From NCBI RefSeq assembly GCF_000004825.1, contig NW_008805064.1:1674001-1738000 (forward strand): 64,000 bases of DNA. The letters are read 5' to 3'. The DNA is from Heterostelium album PN500. Taxonomy: Eukaryota; Evosea; Eumycetozoa; Acytosteliales; Acytosteliaceae. Within the stretch, counting starts at the first letter, position 1, and the number at the start of each line of letters is the position of its first letter. The notes beneath the pieces are model-generated. The model was not told the DNA's origin. It ran no database searches and worked only from the letters and a program-made list of their open reading frames with translations. A program made the position numbers and the translations under genes. Shown here piece by piece: positions 13,215-23,831 of the stretch.

Positions 13215-13459
13215 TTAGATATGTAGATTGGAAAATTTCGGTTGGTAAAGGGTCTTGACGGGAATTTGTAGGAGTGATCTCTGGAACAGGGTTGTGGCTC
13301 GTTGTTCTTCATTGGCGGAATCATTATTATTTTTGTAGTTGTCGAGATCGCCCATTGTTAGTTCGTTCGTGATGGTGGTTGACTAATAGATGTTGTTGAC
13401 CCATTAGTTGTTGTGGTTGTTGTGGTTGTATCAGTTGGATGTCCGGTTGGATCTGTCAT
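13215..13459 (-). pseudogene. Minus-strand gene fragment of unknown family
   Basis: From ATG at 13459 a frame reads MTDPTGHPTDTTTTTT and stops after 33 residues. In another frame from ATG at 13355 a 46-residue stretch follows (NEEQRATTLFQRSLLQIPVK in its middle) and stops at 13215. The second stretch has balanced, protein-like composition in an otherwise AT-rich region. Together they look like a frameshifted or intron-split 5' end of a gene whose remainder is missing. I do not recognise the family. Confidence 0.4.
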
Positions 13460-13736
13460 TTTATGATAAGATTAATAATTAAAAATAAGAGGAAATGTTT
13501 TTAATTATATTTATATATTCTATTTTTAAATTTTATTTAATCTCTTCCTCTCTATATTGAATGAATTGAATGAATCCTTTTACGTCGCTAGTATAAGGAT
13601 TTTTAAATTAAAATTTATCAGGTCTGTTTCACTTGTTTTGCCAAAACTATATACAATTTTTTCAAAATTTAATTTAGAGAGCTAAAATTAGAACATATGA
13701 TCATTTTTTTTTGTTGTCAAATAGACTTGAATTTGA

Positions 13737-13745
13737 GTATAAATA
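13737..13745 (+). promoter_or_regulatory. TATA-like box of hssA-like copy 2
   Basis: GTATAAATA lies 82 bases before the ATG at 13819. The same word lies 84 bases before the ATG of the intact copy (16290-16298), followed in both by TGATGATC. Shared word and spacing suggest a duplicated core promoter. Confidence 0.5.
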
Positions 13746-13818
13746 ATGATGATCCACTTGAATATTGTATCAAATCACAAATTCAACTTTTTTACAACAT
13801 TAATGTAATAAATATAAA

Positions 13819-14110
13819 ATGACTCTTATCAGTAAGTACAAAAGTTTGTTGGATATTTGATTTGTTTATTAAATACTTATTCAAAATGTTTTTTTCTTTT
13901 AAAAATAACAATAGAATCTATTTCAATGGTTGGTGGTAATTCATTGGAGAGTGTTTCCAACAGTTTGATCAATGCATCCAATGGTCAATCATCAAGTGAT
14001 TCCAACAATCAAGAACAATGTTTTGGTTTTGGAAGAAGAAGAACAACCAACATTATCTTTGGTGATTCGGTTGTGGTGGATATGGGTGTGGTGGTTTTGG
14101 TGCATTCTAA
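13819..14110 (+). pseudogene. hssA/2C-like gene copy with a 31-base deletion
   Basis: Exon 1 is 13819-13831 (MTLI plus one base, donor GTAAGT) and exon 2 starts at 13915, giving MTLIKSISMVGGNSLE onward. It matches the intact copy at 16374 until about 14065, where 31 bases are missing (the stretch coding LNVFGGGSSG in the other copy). As 31 is not a multiple of three, the Gly/Cys end is thrown out of frame and the shifted frame runs on to a stop at 14174. The original frame still reads FGCGGYGCGGFGAF with a stop at 14110. It may still be transcribed, since the promoter and splice sites are intact. Confidence 0.7.
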
Positions 14111-14298
14111 TCAAATGTATTCAAGATCTTCAAAAAAAATAATTGTTTCATTCTTTACTACCTTTTTTTTTTAATAAAGTGTACCTAATAATTTTACACA
14201 TTAAATAAACCTATTCTAATTCATTCCTTTTTTTTTACAATTTTCAAAATTTTTTACGAAACATTGATAGAATTTTGTCGATCATTAACATATAAAAA

Positions 14299-15994
14299 AT
14301 GATTGGTTGTAATATTGGTAATCAATCAAATAGATTAGTCAATTTATCACATCTTTTATTATCAAAGATTATTAATTACTTAAATGCTAATGTAGATAGA
14401 ATAGTTTTCAGTTTAGTATGTAAAAGATGGTTCAATGATAGACAAAGATATCTATCATTTAATACCCATCGTGTCAACATCACTAATGATAAATATATGC
14501 AATTAAATTCATATAAATCGATAATCATTGATCAAATCAATATAAAAACTAAATGTAAAGTTTCTATTGGTGATGAGTTTAAACTCAAATATTATGATTA
14601 TCTGATATCAAAAGGTAAATTAAATATCTAAAGTTAAATAAAAGCTAATGAATATCAATGATACTAACATATAAAATATACTTTATTTAGATGAATTAGT
14701 TGATATCGATAGATTAAGAACATTAAATATTGATAAAGTAGCTATTGGTTTTGCAAGACTTAGTAATGAAAAAAACAAAGAGTATATAAAGAATCTCTAT
14801 CGATTGATATCCGATTTAAATATATCAAAGTTAAAGAATGTTCAATCATGTTCAGCATTACCAATGAATATTACATCGTTATCATTCCTCTTGTTTCAAG
14901 AGGATTTAGAACCTGGATGTCTTCCACCAAATTTGAAAACACTCAAGTTTGATCGAAATTTTGATCGGCCAATCAAAGCAGGGGTTCTTCCAAACACATT
15001 GGTTAAATTGAATTTCAATGAGTCTTTCAATCAACTTCTCGAACCAGGAGTATTACCATCATCTTTGAAGATTCTCAAATTCAAAGATTCCGCTTTCAAA
15101 CAAGATATTAAAGTTGGAACATTTACTGATCATCTCGAAGAACTTGAATTCTCTGGATACTTTTCATCTTCTATCGAAGATGGAGCATTACCTCAGACTC
15201 TTAGAATACTTGAATATGCACCAACATCATGGTTACCACAAATCAAAACACTTTCAAATCTCAAGACATTATCAATAAGTCGTTTCAGACCATATTCACC
15301 AGATCTTATAATCGACCTCAGTTGTCTCCCAACTTCACTCTCAAGATTGGAAATATTCGCAGATATCACATTGATCAATGCAATACCACCAAAAATCAGA
15401 TATTTGGATGTGGAGAAATGTGATTTTGATTTCGATAGTATATTCAAAGATAGATCGTTGTATCAATTTGATTATCTCAGGTTAAGTCCAAACCAAATAA
15501 CCACTCTTGATGGATTGAAAATCAAAGAATTAGAACTAATTATGAAGACGTCCGGTTCTGATACAAATAATAGATTGGATATTCCATTTGGTATTGAAAC
15601 ACTCTCTGTTCCGTTCACATCGACATTTCTACATGAAATGGATTTACCAAGTTCAGTGAAAAAGTTGATTATCTCCACAGAGATATATTGCATCGATACT
15701 CCTGAGAAACAATATGACTTGACTGGTGGAGGTCCAATTCAAGAATTGGTAATAATCTGCAATGAATTATTATATTCTCGTGGAATTTCAGCTCAGATTC
15801 CATCGATAATCTTTCCTCCAAATACTTTAATTGAACTCACCGAACTTCGAAATGAAAAGATATGGATTCGAATGATTGATAATCAATATTACCTTGTTTA
15901 TTGTCAATCACCCATCATCGCTGCCATTGTCCACAAATCACAATTATACAAATACATTGTATACTGTATTAAAGTATATAAAAAATTTTCTTAG
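14299..15994 (+). CDS. F-box and FNIP-repeat protein
   Basis: Exons 14299-14614 and 14691-15994 give 539 residues. Residues about 12-40 form an F-box-like motif (LVNLSHLLLSKIINYL...VFSLVCKRWFND). From about residue 155 a series of FNIP-type repeats follows, with units built as L-x-F-D-x-x-F-x-x-P-I-x-x-G-x-L-P-x-x-L (for example FDRPIKAGVLPNTLVKLNF). Dictyostelids carry very many such genes. F-box proteins usually link substrates to SCF ubiquitin ligase, and the repeats would bind the target; the target is unknown. The single intron starts GTAAAT and ends TTTAG. A broken copy lies 1.7 kb upstream, so the family is duplicating locally. Confidence 0.88.
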
Positions 15995-16289
15995 AGGACT
16001 CTATACAACAATAAACATCAAAAAGAAAAAAATATTTTTTTTTTTTTTAAACAAGTTATTTCTTTGTATGTATAATTTCATTTTTTTCAAGTTAACGTCT
16101 TATAATTATTTAAAGAAACAATGACTTTTTCTAATTTAAAGGTAATTCTTTGTAATCAATCTATTTTGATATGTTAACATATTAAAAAAATGATATTGTT
16201 CCCCAATTTTTATATAAGCCATATATATTTAGAAAAACAAATCAAACATCATTTTTTGTCAAATGTTTGTTTTTAGACACAAGTTTTGG
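15995..16289. other. Intergenic AT-rich stretch
   Basis: Between the FNIP gene stop and the intact hssA-like gene I see only AT-rich sequence with A- and T-runs. From about 16210 it becomes similar to 13690-13740 upstream of hssA-like copy 2, marking the duplicated promoter region. No gene is supported. Confidence 0.5.
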
Positions 16290-16298
16290 GTATAAATA
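16290..16298 (+). promoter_or_regulatory. TATA-like box of the intact hssA-like gene
   Basis: GTATAAATA lies 84 bases before the ATG at 16374, matching in sequence and spacing the word at 13737-13745 before the sister copy. The sequence between box and ATG is also similar in both, ending in the same word, AATATAAAATGACTCTTATC. Confidence 0.5.
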
Positions 16299-16373
16299 TT
16301 GATGATCAAAAGAATATTTTATCAAATCAAAAAATAGAACTTTCTTTTACAATATTAAAGTAATAAATATAAA

Positions 16374-16709
16374 ATGACTCTTATCAGTAAGTAAAAATGT
16401 TAGATATTAAATTAGGTTTATTAAATACTTATTCAAATTGTTTTCTTTTCTCTTTTTCTTTTAAAAACAACAATAGAATCTATTTCTATGATTGGTGGTA
16501 ATTCATTGGAGAGTGTTTCCAACAGTTTGATCAATGCATCCAATGGTCAATCATCAAGTGATTCCAACAATCAAGAACAATGTTTTGGTTTTGGAAGAAG
16601 AAGAACAACCAACATTATCTTTGGTGATCTCAATGTCTTTGGTGGTGGTTCATCTGGATTCGGTTGTGGTGGATGTGGTTGTGGTTGTGGTGGTTTTGGT
16701 TCATTCTGA
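16374..16709 (+). CDS. hssA/2C-like small Gly/Cys-rich protein, intact copy
   Basis: Exon 1 (16374-16386) codes MTLI plus one base; intron 16387-16476 has a GTAAGT donor and an AATAG acceptor. Exon 2 (16477-16709) completes 81 residues. The MTL start followed by SIS, the tiny first exon and the Gly/Cys-rich end (GFGCGGCGCGCGGFGSF) are features of the dictyostelid hssA/2C/7E family, known as small developmentally regulated proteins of unknown biochemical role. Its middle (ESVSNSLINASNGQSSSD) is Ser/Asn-rich. This is the only one of three local copies with an unbroken frame. Confidence 0.8.
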
Positions 16710-16767
16710 TCAAATGGTTCAAGATCTTCTTATATACAACTGTTCTACATTTTACCCTTTAATTTTA

Positions 16768-16804
16768 ATAAAATAAAATAAAATAAAATAAAATAAAATA
16801 AAAT
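16768..16804. repeat. AAAAT pentanucleotide tandem repeat
   Basis: About seven head-to-tail AAAAT units lie just after the hssA-like gene, overlapping its probable polyadenylation region (the unit recreates AATAAA). No coding content. Confidence 0.85.
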
Positions 16805-16957
16805 GTATTGAATAAAATTTGTTATATCTCCAACACATATTTTTTTGGTAAAAATAAAAATTTCTAAAAATTTTTTTATGACTAGTCAAAAAATATGATC
16901 ATTTTTAGTTGTTTCTATATGTAAATAAAGATACAATTATTTCTTTTAATTTGGAGA

Positions 16958-17377
16958 ATGGGACTAGTGAATAAACTTATTTTCCTCATTGGTTTGGGAG
17001 CTCTCACATATAATACAAATCCCGATAAAGGTGACTTCAATAGACAATTGGCAAAGAAAATAGAAAATAAAGAAGGTAAAATTGCTGTAAGTACTCACTC
17101 TAATCAATACATCTAGGTTGAAAATGAATGAATGATATAGTTATATTTATATTTGTATTATAAACTTACATGTAAACTCTTATATTGTATTGTGTTTTGT
17201 GAATATATATATATATAGAGTTATGTACTAAGAGGTGTTATGTCAGTTACTAATCCAGTAGAGGTTCAAAACTGTGTTTATTTCTCTTTGGCAACTATGG
17301 TTCCATGTGAAGCAAACAACTTTTCAAACGATGTAGTAGGCGTAGGAATGTTTGGTAAATGGATTATCTTCACATAA
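16958..17377 (+). CDS. Small protein with N-terminal hydrophobic segment, 95 residues
   Basis: Exon 1 is 16958-17086 (ATG to a GTAAGT donor, 43 codons) and exon 2 is 17219-17377 (acceptor ATATATAG, 52 codons plus stop). The product starts MGLVNKLIFLIGLGALTYNT, a likely signal peptide or membrane anchor, then NPDKGDF and a Lys/Glu-rich helix. The second half has two Cys and ends VGMFGKWIIFT. This layout (hydrophobic start, TNP motif, two Cys, aromatic end) reminds me of small DUF4359-type proteins, but that is a weak guess. Clean splice sites and even codon content support a real gene. Function unknown. Confidence 0.6.
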
Positions 17378-17594
17378 TGACTCTATCCGATTCAGATAAT
17401 AAAATATATATTAGCGTTGTTGTAAATTATATAAACATCTTACATCATATTAATCTACATAGTATCAAGATAATCAATCATATCAACTGAAATGAAATCA
17501 ACTTTAATCAAATCGAATAGAATCGTATCAAACAAGATCTACTTACATTAATATTTACAAAACAAACAAGATAGATATATCTTGTATTATTTAT

Positions 17595-19039
17595 TTAACT
17601 TTTTGTTTTACCTGGTTTTGTTTCTTTTTCTTTGATTGGAGAAGTTGTTGTTGTTGTTGTTGTGGTTGTTGTTATTGTCGTAGTTTGACTGCTGCTACTA
17701 GTGCTGTCGCTGTCGTTGCTATCGTTGCTATCATCGCTACTGTCGCTCTCACTGTCACTAATTAAGATAATTGCAGCACGTGAGTAGAGTCTTGTATATT
17801 TATTACAAGTGACATTTGTAATTCTGTTTGGTTTCGTACCGTTTAGTGAGAGGTATGGAATTACCGATTTATCTGGCACTTCGAATGACTCTTTGCTGTC
17901 GCCATCGAAACTGGTGATATAATCTATAACACAAGTGAATTCCGGTTCATAATCGTCATTCATCTCTGCATCGGGTGCGCCAATAAATTGTGCCCTTGGC
18001 ATGTACCATTCACTACAGGTCTCTTTGATATCGACCATTCCAAGGCACGGTGTTGCATCGACCTTGCCGGAAATCGATGCGAACAGCGCGGCAATCGCTT
18101 TGTCTTTGCCCTTGAGTTTGGCGAGGGACATTGTTTTCATTGTATATCTATGCTCTATAATATAAATGACTGGGCCGTGTAGATAGAGCATCTTCTTCAG
18201 CATCTTTTCGAGCCGACCCAATATAGGGAGATGCTGCGATCGTAACAACAAACCGATATCTGTAGATTCAGTAGCTGCCGCTGTTCTCTTGTTTGATTTC
18301 AAAAGATTGTAAACCAAACATATTCGATTGCCAGATGTTACCTGCTTCACTTCGTGTGTACAATCCGCGTAGAATGCGCAGTATCTAATGGTGGAGGGAT
18401 CAGAGTTTTCGAGATTGACCGTATCGGTTTGGTCCGAGTGTGAGATAACTAGGTCACCACCACGATGTTGGCATGGCAGCGCGATCAGAGTGCCAAACAT
18501 CTTGTCTTCCTTCTCTGAATCTTTGTGCGGCAGAAAGAACGATCCCTTATCGTAGATCAACAGCTTATAGAGATTGGCTTTGATTTTATCACCGATCATA
18601 CCCAACTCTTGTGCGATCCTCGGCAAGATCGTATCGAGAATCGGTTTGATACGGCCGACCTCGAATTTAGAGACATCCAACTGCCATACCTTTCTGACGT
18701 TTTCGTCGACCACCGTTTTCGTTCCCTTTCCGTGCGGTGCTCTAACAGCGGCTTTAATCAATATCTTTACTTCATCGTTGGTAGCAGGATACGACAGAGT
18801 TCCCATCAATATACCTTTGGCTTTGATAGTTGGCATCTTATCACACTTTAGACTATCCACAAAAAAATGTTTGGCTTTTAAGATAATTGATCTACCAAGT
18901 CTCGATCATTCTTATAATATAGATGTTCTAGAGTTTCACCTTCATCATATTCTTCCTCTTCCTCTTCTTCATATCCTTCTTCATTTTCTTCTTCTTCGTT
19001 TTCAACTTCATTTTCAACTTTTGAATTTTTTGGTGCCAT
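17595..19039 (-). CDS. 2OG-Fe(II) dioxygenase, prolyl-hydroxylase type
   Basis: The main frame runs from 18874 down to 17595. Counting from codon 18860, a non-ATG codon, the iron ligands are H112-x-D114 (in FFLPHKDSEK) and H169 (in ADCTHEVK), with R179 as the likely 2-oxoglutarate contact (SGNRICLVYNL). The first in-frame ATG is at 18836, but family-like residues (AKHFFVDSL) lie upstream of it. An acidic ORF opens at ATG 19039. Joining 19039-18940 to 18874-17595 by a 65-base intron with a weak GTGAAA donor keeps frame and gives 459 residues; this junction is inferred. The C-terminus is a Ser/Asp and Thr-rich tail, shorter than I expect for related fungal proteins. Substrate unknown. Divergent from the kinesin gene. 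Confidence 0.75.
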
Positions 19040-19334
19040 CTTTTGCTATTAGCTACAGTAATCATAAAATTAAAACAAAAATTATTATTAATATACACAA
19101 ATACCACTTATCACTACACTTGTGGTTACTAATAAAAAACTGAACTTCAATTTTTTTAAATTCAAAATTTTCCCTCCTTTTTTTGAAAGTTACCACACCT
19201 AAAAAAAGTATGCACACACGAATGATCATATTAACTGAACAATGAACTGTTTTATTAATATGTTTTTATTCTTTTTAATATTTAATTTAAAAAAAAAAAA
19301 AAAAATAACTAAATTGTTACAATAGAATAATACT

Positions 19335-21949
19335 ATGTCTGAAGCTAAAAGATTTCCACTGGTGGAAATCACTAATAATATAAATCACAACTCATGTATT
19401 AAACAGCAACCACAACAACAATTAAATGTTAGTGATTTATTAATGAGTACAAATAATAGTAATATTAATAGTTATCATAACAATAATAACAATAGTTATT
19501 ACACCCCAACAAAAGTAAGTTATTTTAAATAAAGATAGATATCTATCTGTCAAACACACACACCACACTTTAGTGTATTATTAAAAATAATTAATACTGA
19601 TTTTCATTTTGATTTTTTTTTTTTTTTCATATTTATCTGATGTATTGGTTAAAGTCACTGGTTGGCAGTTTAAACTTTGGAAGTAATTTAAGATCACCAA
19701 ATTCATCGACTCCAAATACTAAAAAGAGAGAAATGATCACTAGTGATCATCATAATCATAATCATAATATTCATCAATATCACCACGATGAGAATATTAC
19801 ACCTATAAACTCAAGCTTTGAAGATAGTGATACTGATAGTGTAGTACATTTTGGAATAAGCAACAACCACGACAACAACAATGCTGGCGATGATGAATAT
19901 GAATTTATAGATGACGCACATGATTTATCAATGATTGACAATGACATTGTGAAAAATAAGATCAAAACAAACAAATCATTAATATCGTCAACAATGAAAC
20001 AACAACAACATCAGCAACAACAACAACAGACACAACAATTTAATAATAACATTACATCGACTACAACAAAAGATGAATCTATGAAGAGTTTAATGGCACT
20101 CTCTGATATAAGATCACGTGTCACCCTGTTGGATAACATGGCAAAGAATATGAAAGAACAACTAAAATCACATAGCACTCAAACTGTTACATTGGATGAG
20201 AATATATTATCAAGGCGTAAGTTTATTCATACATTCATATATTCATTCAATTCTAAACATTTACTAAATAAAATAATAATCAGTTTCAATTCCAATGCAC
20301 AATGACGATGAAATAGATACTCTAAACCAAGAGTTGGATTTTAAACAAAAGGAAATCGAAAGATTACAACAAATCAATATAAATCAAGAGAATATCATTA
20401 ATCAATTACTTTTGGAACTTGAGAGATATAAGAATCAAAACTTAAGTTTTAAGGTAAATATTATTATTTAGAAGGAAAGAATTTCTATTTTTACATGTAT
20501 ATTAATGAATGATTTGGTTGTTTAATTATAGAATAATGAAACAGAATATGAAATTAAATTAAAAGAGAATCAAGATGAAATTGTATATTTAAATCAGTTA
20601 GTGAAAGAGAAGGAAGATTATGTTGAATATCTGCTGGATCAGAGTAGACAAGATGAGAAAATAAGAAAGTCATTACATAACACCATTCAAGAGCTAAAAG
20701 GAAACATCAGAGTAGTTTGTAGATTACGTCCACCTCTTCCCAATCAATCTCCAACCATCAACCAAATAGATAATAGTTTAGAGGATCATTATGACACATC
20801 AATTGGCAATGATAGAGTATTAACTTTGAAATTAAATGTAATAATACTTTTTATTTTTTTTGGATTTCCATACAACTCAAATAATAATTTCTAACCCTTT
20901 TTTAATTTAATAGTCACAATCAGTAACAGGTCAAAACAGTGTAAAATCAACAACATTTGAATTCGATAAGGTATTTGGTATGAGAGCAACACAGTCGTCG
21001 GTGTTTGAGGAGATATCTCAGCTGGTGCAGAGTTCGCTGGATGGTTACGCCACGTGTATATTTACCTATGGTCAGACGGGATCTGGAAAGACCTACACAA
21101 TGGAAGGAGAGTCTGGCGAGCAACGAGGTATGATCCCACGTACTGTCGAACTGATATTCAACCAAGCCGACTCACTGATAACTAAGGGATGGCAATTTGA
21201 ATTTGAAGCATCGTTTTTAGAGATTTACAACGAGAACATTCATGACCTACTCACAAAAGATACAACCAGCCATCACCACAACAACAACACCAATTCTAAA
21301 TCCTATGAAATAAGACATGAAGCCGGTTTCAATACAGTCGTAACCAATCTCACTTATGTTCCAGTGAAGCAACCGGATGACATCTTCACACTACTCAATC
21401 TGGCATCAAAGAACAGAGCTGTTGCCAAAACTTTTTGTAACGATAGATCATCAAGGTAAGATATTTATATATTTTATATATTAAAATTAGTAATTTATAT
21501 TAATATTAATCTTCTTGATTCGAATTATAAAAATAATATATAGATCACATAGTGTTTTCCAATTAAAATTGAAAGGATATAATCAATTTACGAATGAAAA
21601 AACCATTGGATTGTTGAATTTAATTGATTTGGCAGGTTCGGAGAGAATTGCAAAGAGTGGTGTAACGGGTGATCGATTAAAGGAAACACAATCCATAAAC
21701 AAATCACTCAGTTGTCTTTCCGATGTCATTTCAGCGTTGGCCAACAAAGACAAACATATTCCCTACAGAAATTCCAAGCTGACCTATCTTTTACAGAATA
21801 GTTTGGGCGGTAATTCAAAGACATTGATGTTTGTCAATATTTCAACCGAAGCCAAAGATCTCCAAGAAACCCTTAGTTCATTGAGATTTGCAACCAAGGT
21901 TAATTCATGTGAAATCGGAAGAGCAATTAAACAATCGAAAATCGACTAA
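19335..21949 (+). CDS. kif2: Kinesin-14, C-terminal motor
   Basis: Six exons (19335-19514, 19655-20216, 20284-20453, 20532-20837, 20914-21455, 21544-21949) give 721 residues. An Asn/Gln/His-rich head is followed by a coiled coil (about 255-355), the neck [11 protein letters not shown] near 360, then the motor: P-loop GQTGSGKT near 459, switch I SSRSH near 585 (split by the last intron) and switch [10 protein letters not shown] near 613. The motor at the C-terminus with this neck marks the minus-end-directed kinesin-14 group, which acts on spindle microtubules; the D. discoideum member is kif2. Intron 1 ends with a non-T-rich TTGGTTAAAG acceptor, chosen because it alone keeps frame. A piece across that junction is duplicated at 12716-12856. 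Confidence 0.93.
19733..19750. repeat. Perfect 18-base palindrome inside the kinesin gene
   Basis: ATGATCACTAGTGATCAT is its own reverse complement and lies in exon 2 of the kinesin gene. The inverted copy at 12716-12856 ends exactly at its own version of this palindrome, so the site probably served as the inversion or copying breakpoint. Confidence 0.9.
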
Positions 21950-22216
21950 TAATAATAATAATAATAATCAATACTAAACCAAAGCTGTAATTATTTATTG
22001 AAATAAAAAAAAAAGTGTACAAAAAAAAAATATATATTTTTTTATAAATTTATCATGATAAATTTTAACCTGGTATAGCTCCAAAATCAGTGTTAGTCAA
22101 CAATAAATCTGATAATATCTCGCAAATTTCTGTTACATTTTTTTTTTTTTGCACTTATTTTAACATTATTTTGGTTTTTATCTAATCAACGTATTCTAGA
22201 CAGATAAATTTAAAGA

Positions 22217-23780
22217 ATGGAAGGAGATAAATTGTTAGATTTCCTCAATTTAAAAACATTAACAAATTTTATTCTAATATATGATCGATATTTTAAAGCA
22301 GTTAATGATGGTGATGAAGTTACTCAGTGTAAATGTGTTGAATTCTTTGTTAGCTATCATAATAAACATAAGTATACACACCATTTCGATGTAAATGGTT
22401 ACATTAAATTAATTGTCGAAGTGTTCTTTGGTTCATCGGAAAAAGCATTCAAAAAACTTACCAATTTGAAGTGTTTACATCAAACTTCTATTCAATTGGA
22501 TATTTATAAAAGAATAATCACAGATACAAGAGCAAGTATATTTATTCGCTGAATTAATATTAATAGTCTACAGAAAAAAGCTAACCTTTTAAATTACAAT
22601 TTAGTTTAAACCATGGTTTAAGAAACTAAATGAAAAAGGAAATATGTTTTTAGAATCAAAGATTATCATGTTTGGTTACACTTTAGATGGTGATAGTCGT
22701 CAAACATCTTTGGACTTTTTTTCCTATAAGAAGCTTTGTGATATCGTATACAATGACAAATTATTGGAAATGATTGAATATTATAACAACAAAAGAAATA
22801 CCATAAGTCACACTTCTAAAATACTTAATATCAATAACAGCACTATTGTATTGCCAGATATACTGTTGGATAAGATTGTTACCTATGCTATACCATTCGA
22901 TAGAGACTTTAGCGGGGGAGCATTTTCGATTAGAATGAAAATGTTTGCAAAGCATTCTCACCATCTCATAGATGCAGTAAATCTATTAAACTATGCTTTG
23001 GTTTCAAAGAAACTATTTCAATATGTCTCAAAGTTTATAAAGAGCAACAGTCATTTCTCTTGGAATGGGTATCTGAATTTCAACAGTGAATTCAGTTTAG
23101 TTAGATCAGAACCGTCTTTTTTCAACTATGAATCGATCAAATACATTCCATACGATCATGGTGTTGATTATGCCAATCGATTGATGTCAAGAGTTGATAC
23201 TTTCGCAATAGTATCCGATGAAATTGATTATAGTGTCAAGGGCATGGTGTCAAGAGATTCAATGTTTGACGATAAAGATCTATACGATTATGAAACGTTT
23301 GAAGAAGAATACAGAGATGCCATCATCTCCCAAGGTTATTTGGTTTATCCACCGGCAATGCCAAATCTTAAAGATATCTTTGTTCTGAATTACTATGGAT
23401 ACTCTTCCAACTACAGTGATTTATTATCAAACATCTTCTCGCAGACACCTAATGGCGATGGTCATGGAATAGAACGATTCTACATTAAGATCGTTAAAGA
23501 TTGGAAATCATCACCGAGATTTTCTAATTTGGGTTTCCTCGGACCACTCTTGAAGTTCCATTCAAAGACATTGAAATCAATTCGCATTCGCTATCGAGAT
23601 ATGAAAGCTTTTGACGTAGGGGAAATACTAAAGGTTTTTATTCAAATTCATCCATTTTTGGTGGAAAACAATAGAATCGATTTTAAATTAATCACCAACA
23701 CTCAAATCAGTGAAACATTACCTTCAAACAATATCTTTGCAAATTATTTAATCAGTTATTTGGAAGTGAAAAATAAATAA
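22217..23780 (+). CDS. F-box-like protein of unknown function
   Basis: Two exons. Exon 2 (ending 23780) most simply starts at 22605 after the typical acceptor CAATTTAG. To stay in frame, exon 1 (from ATG 22217) must then end at 22531, before GCAAGT, a GC-AG intron; total 496 residues. The alternative is a GT donor at 22536 with a poor AAAAAG acceptor at 22638. Around residue 180 the motif LPDILLDKIVTYAI followed by NLLNYALVSKKLFQYVSK looks like an F-box of the dictyostelid type. The first 105 residues are helical and unlike anything I know. The C-terminal half (residues 250-490) has no repeats I can name. A role as a ubiquitin-ligase adaptor is only an inference. Confidence 0.7.
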
Positions 23781-23831
23781 AAAAAGCATTGTTCCAAAGA
23801 AGTCCAAATTTTATTCTATTTTTTTAGCATT

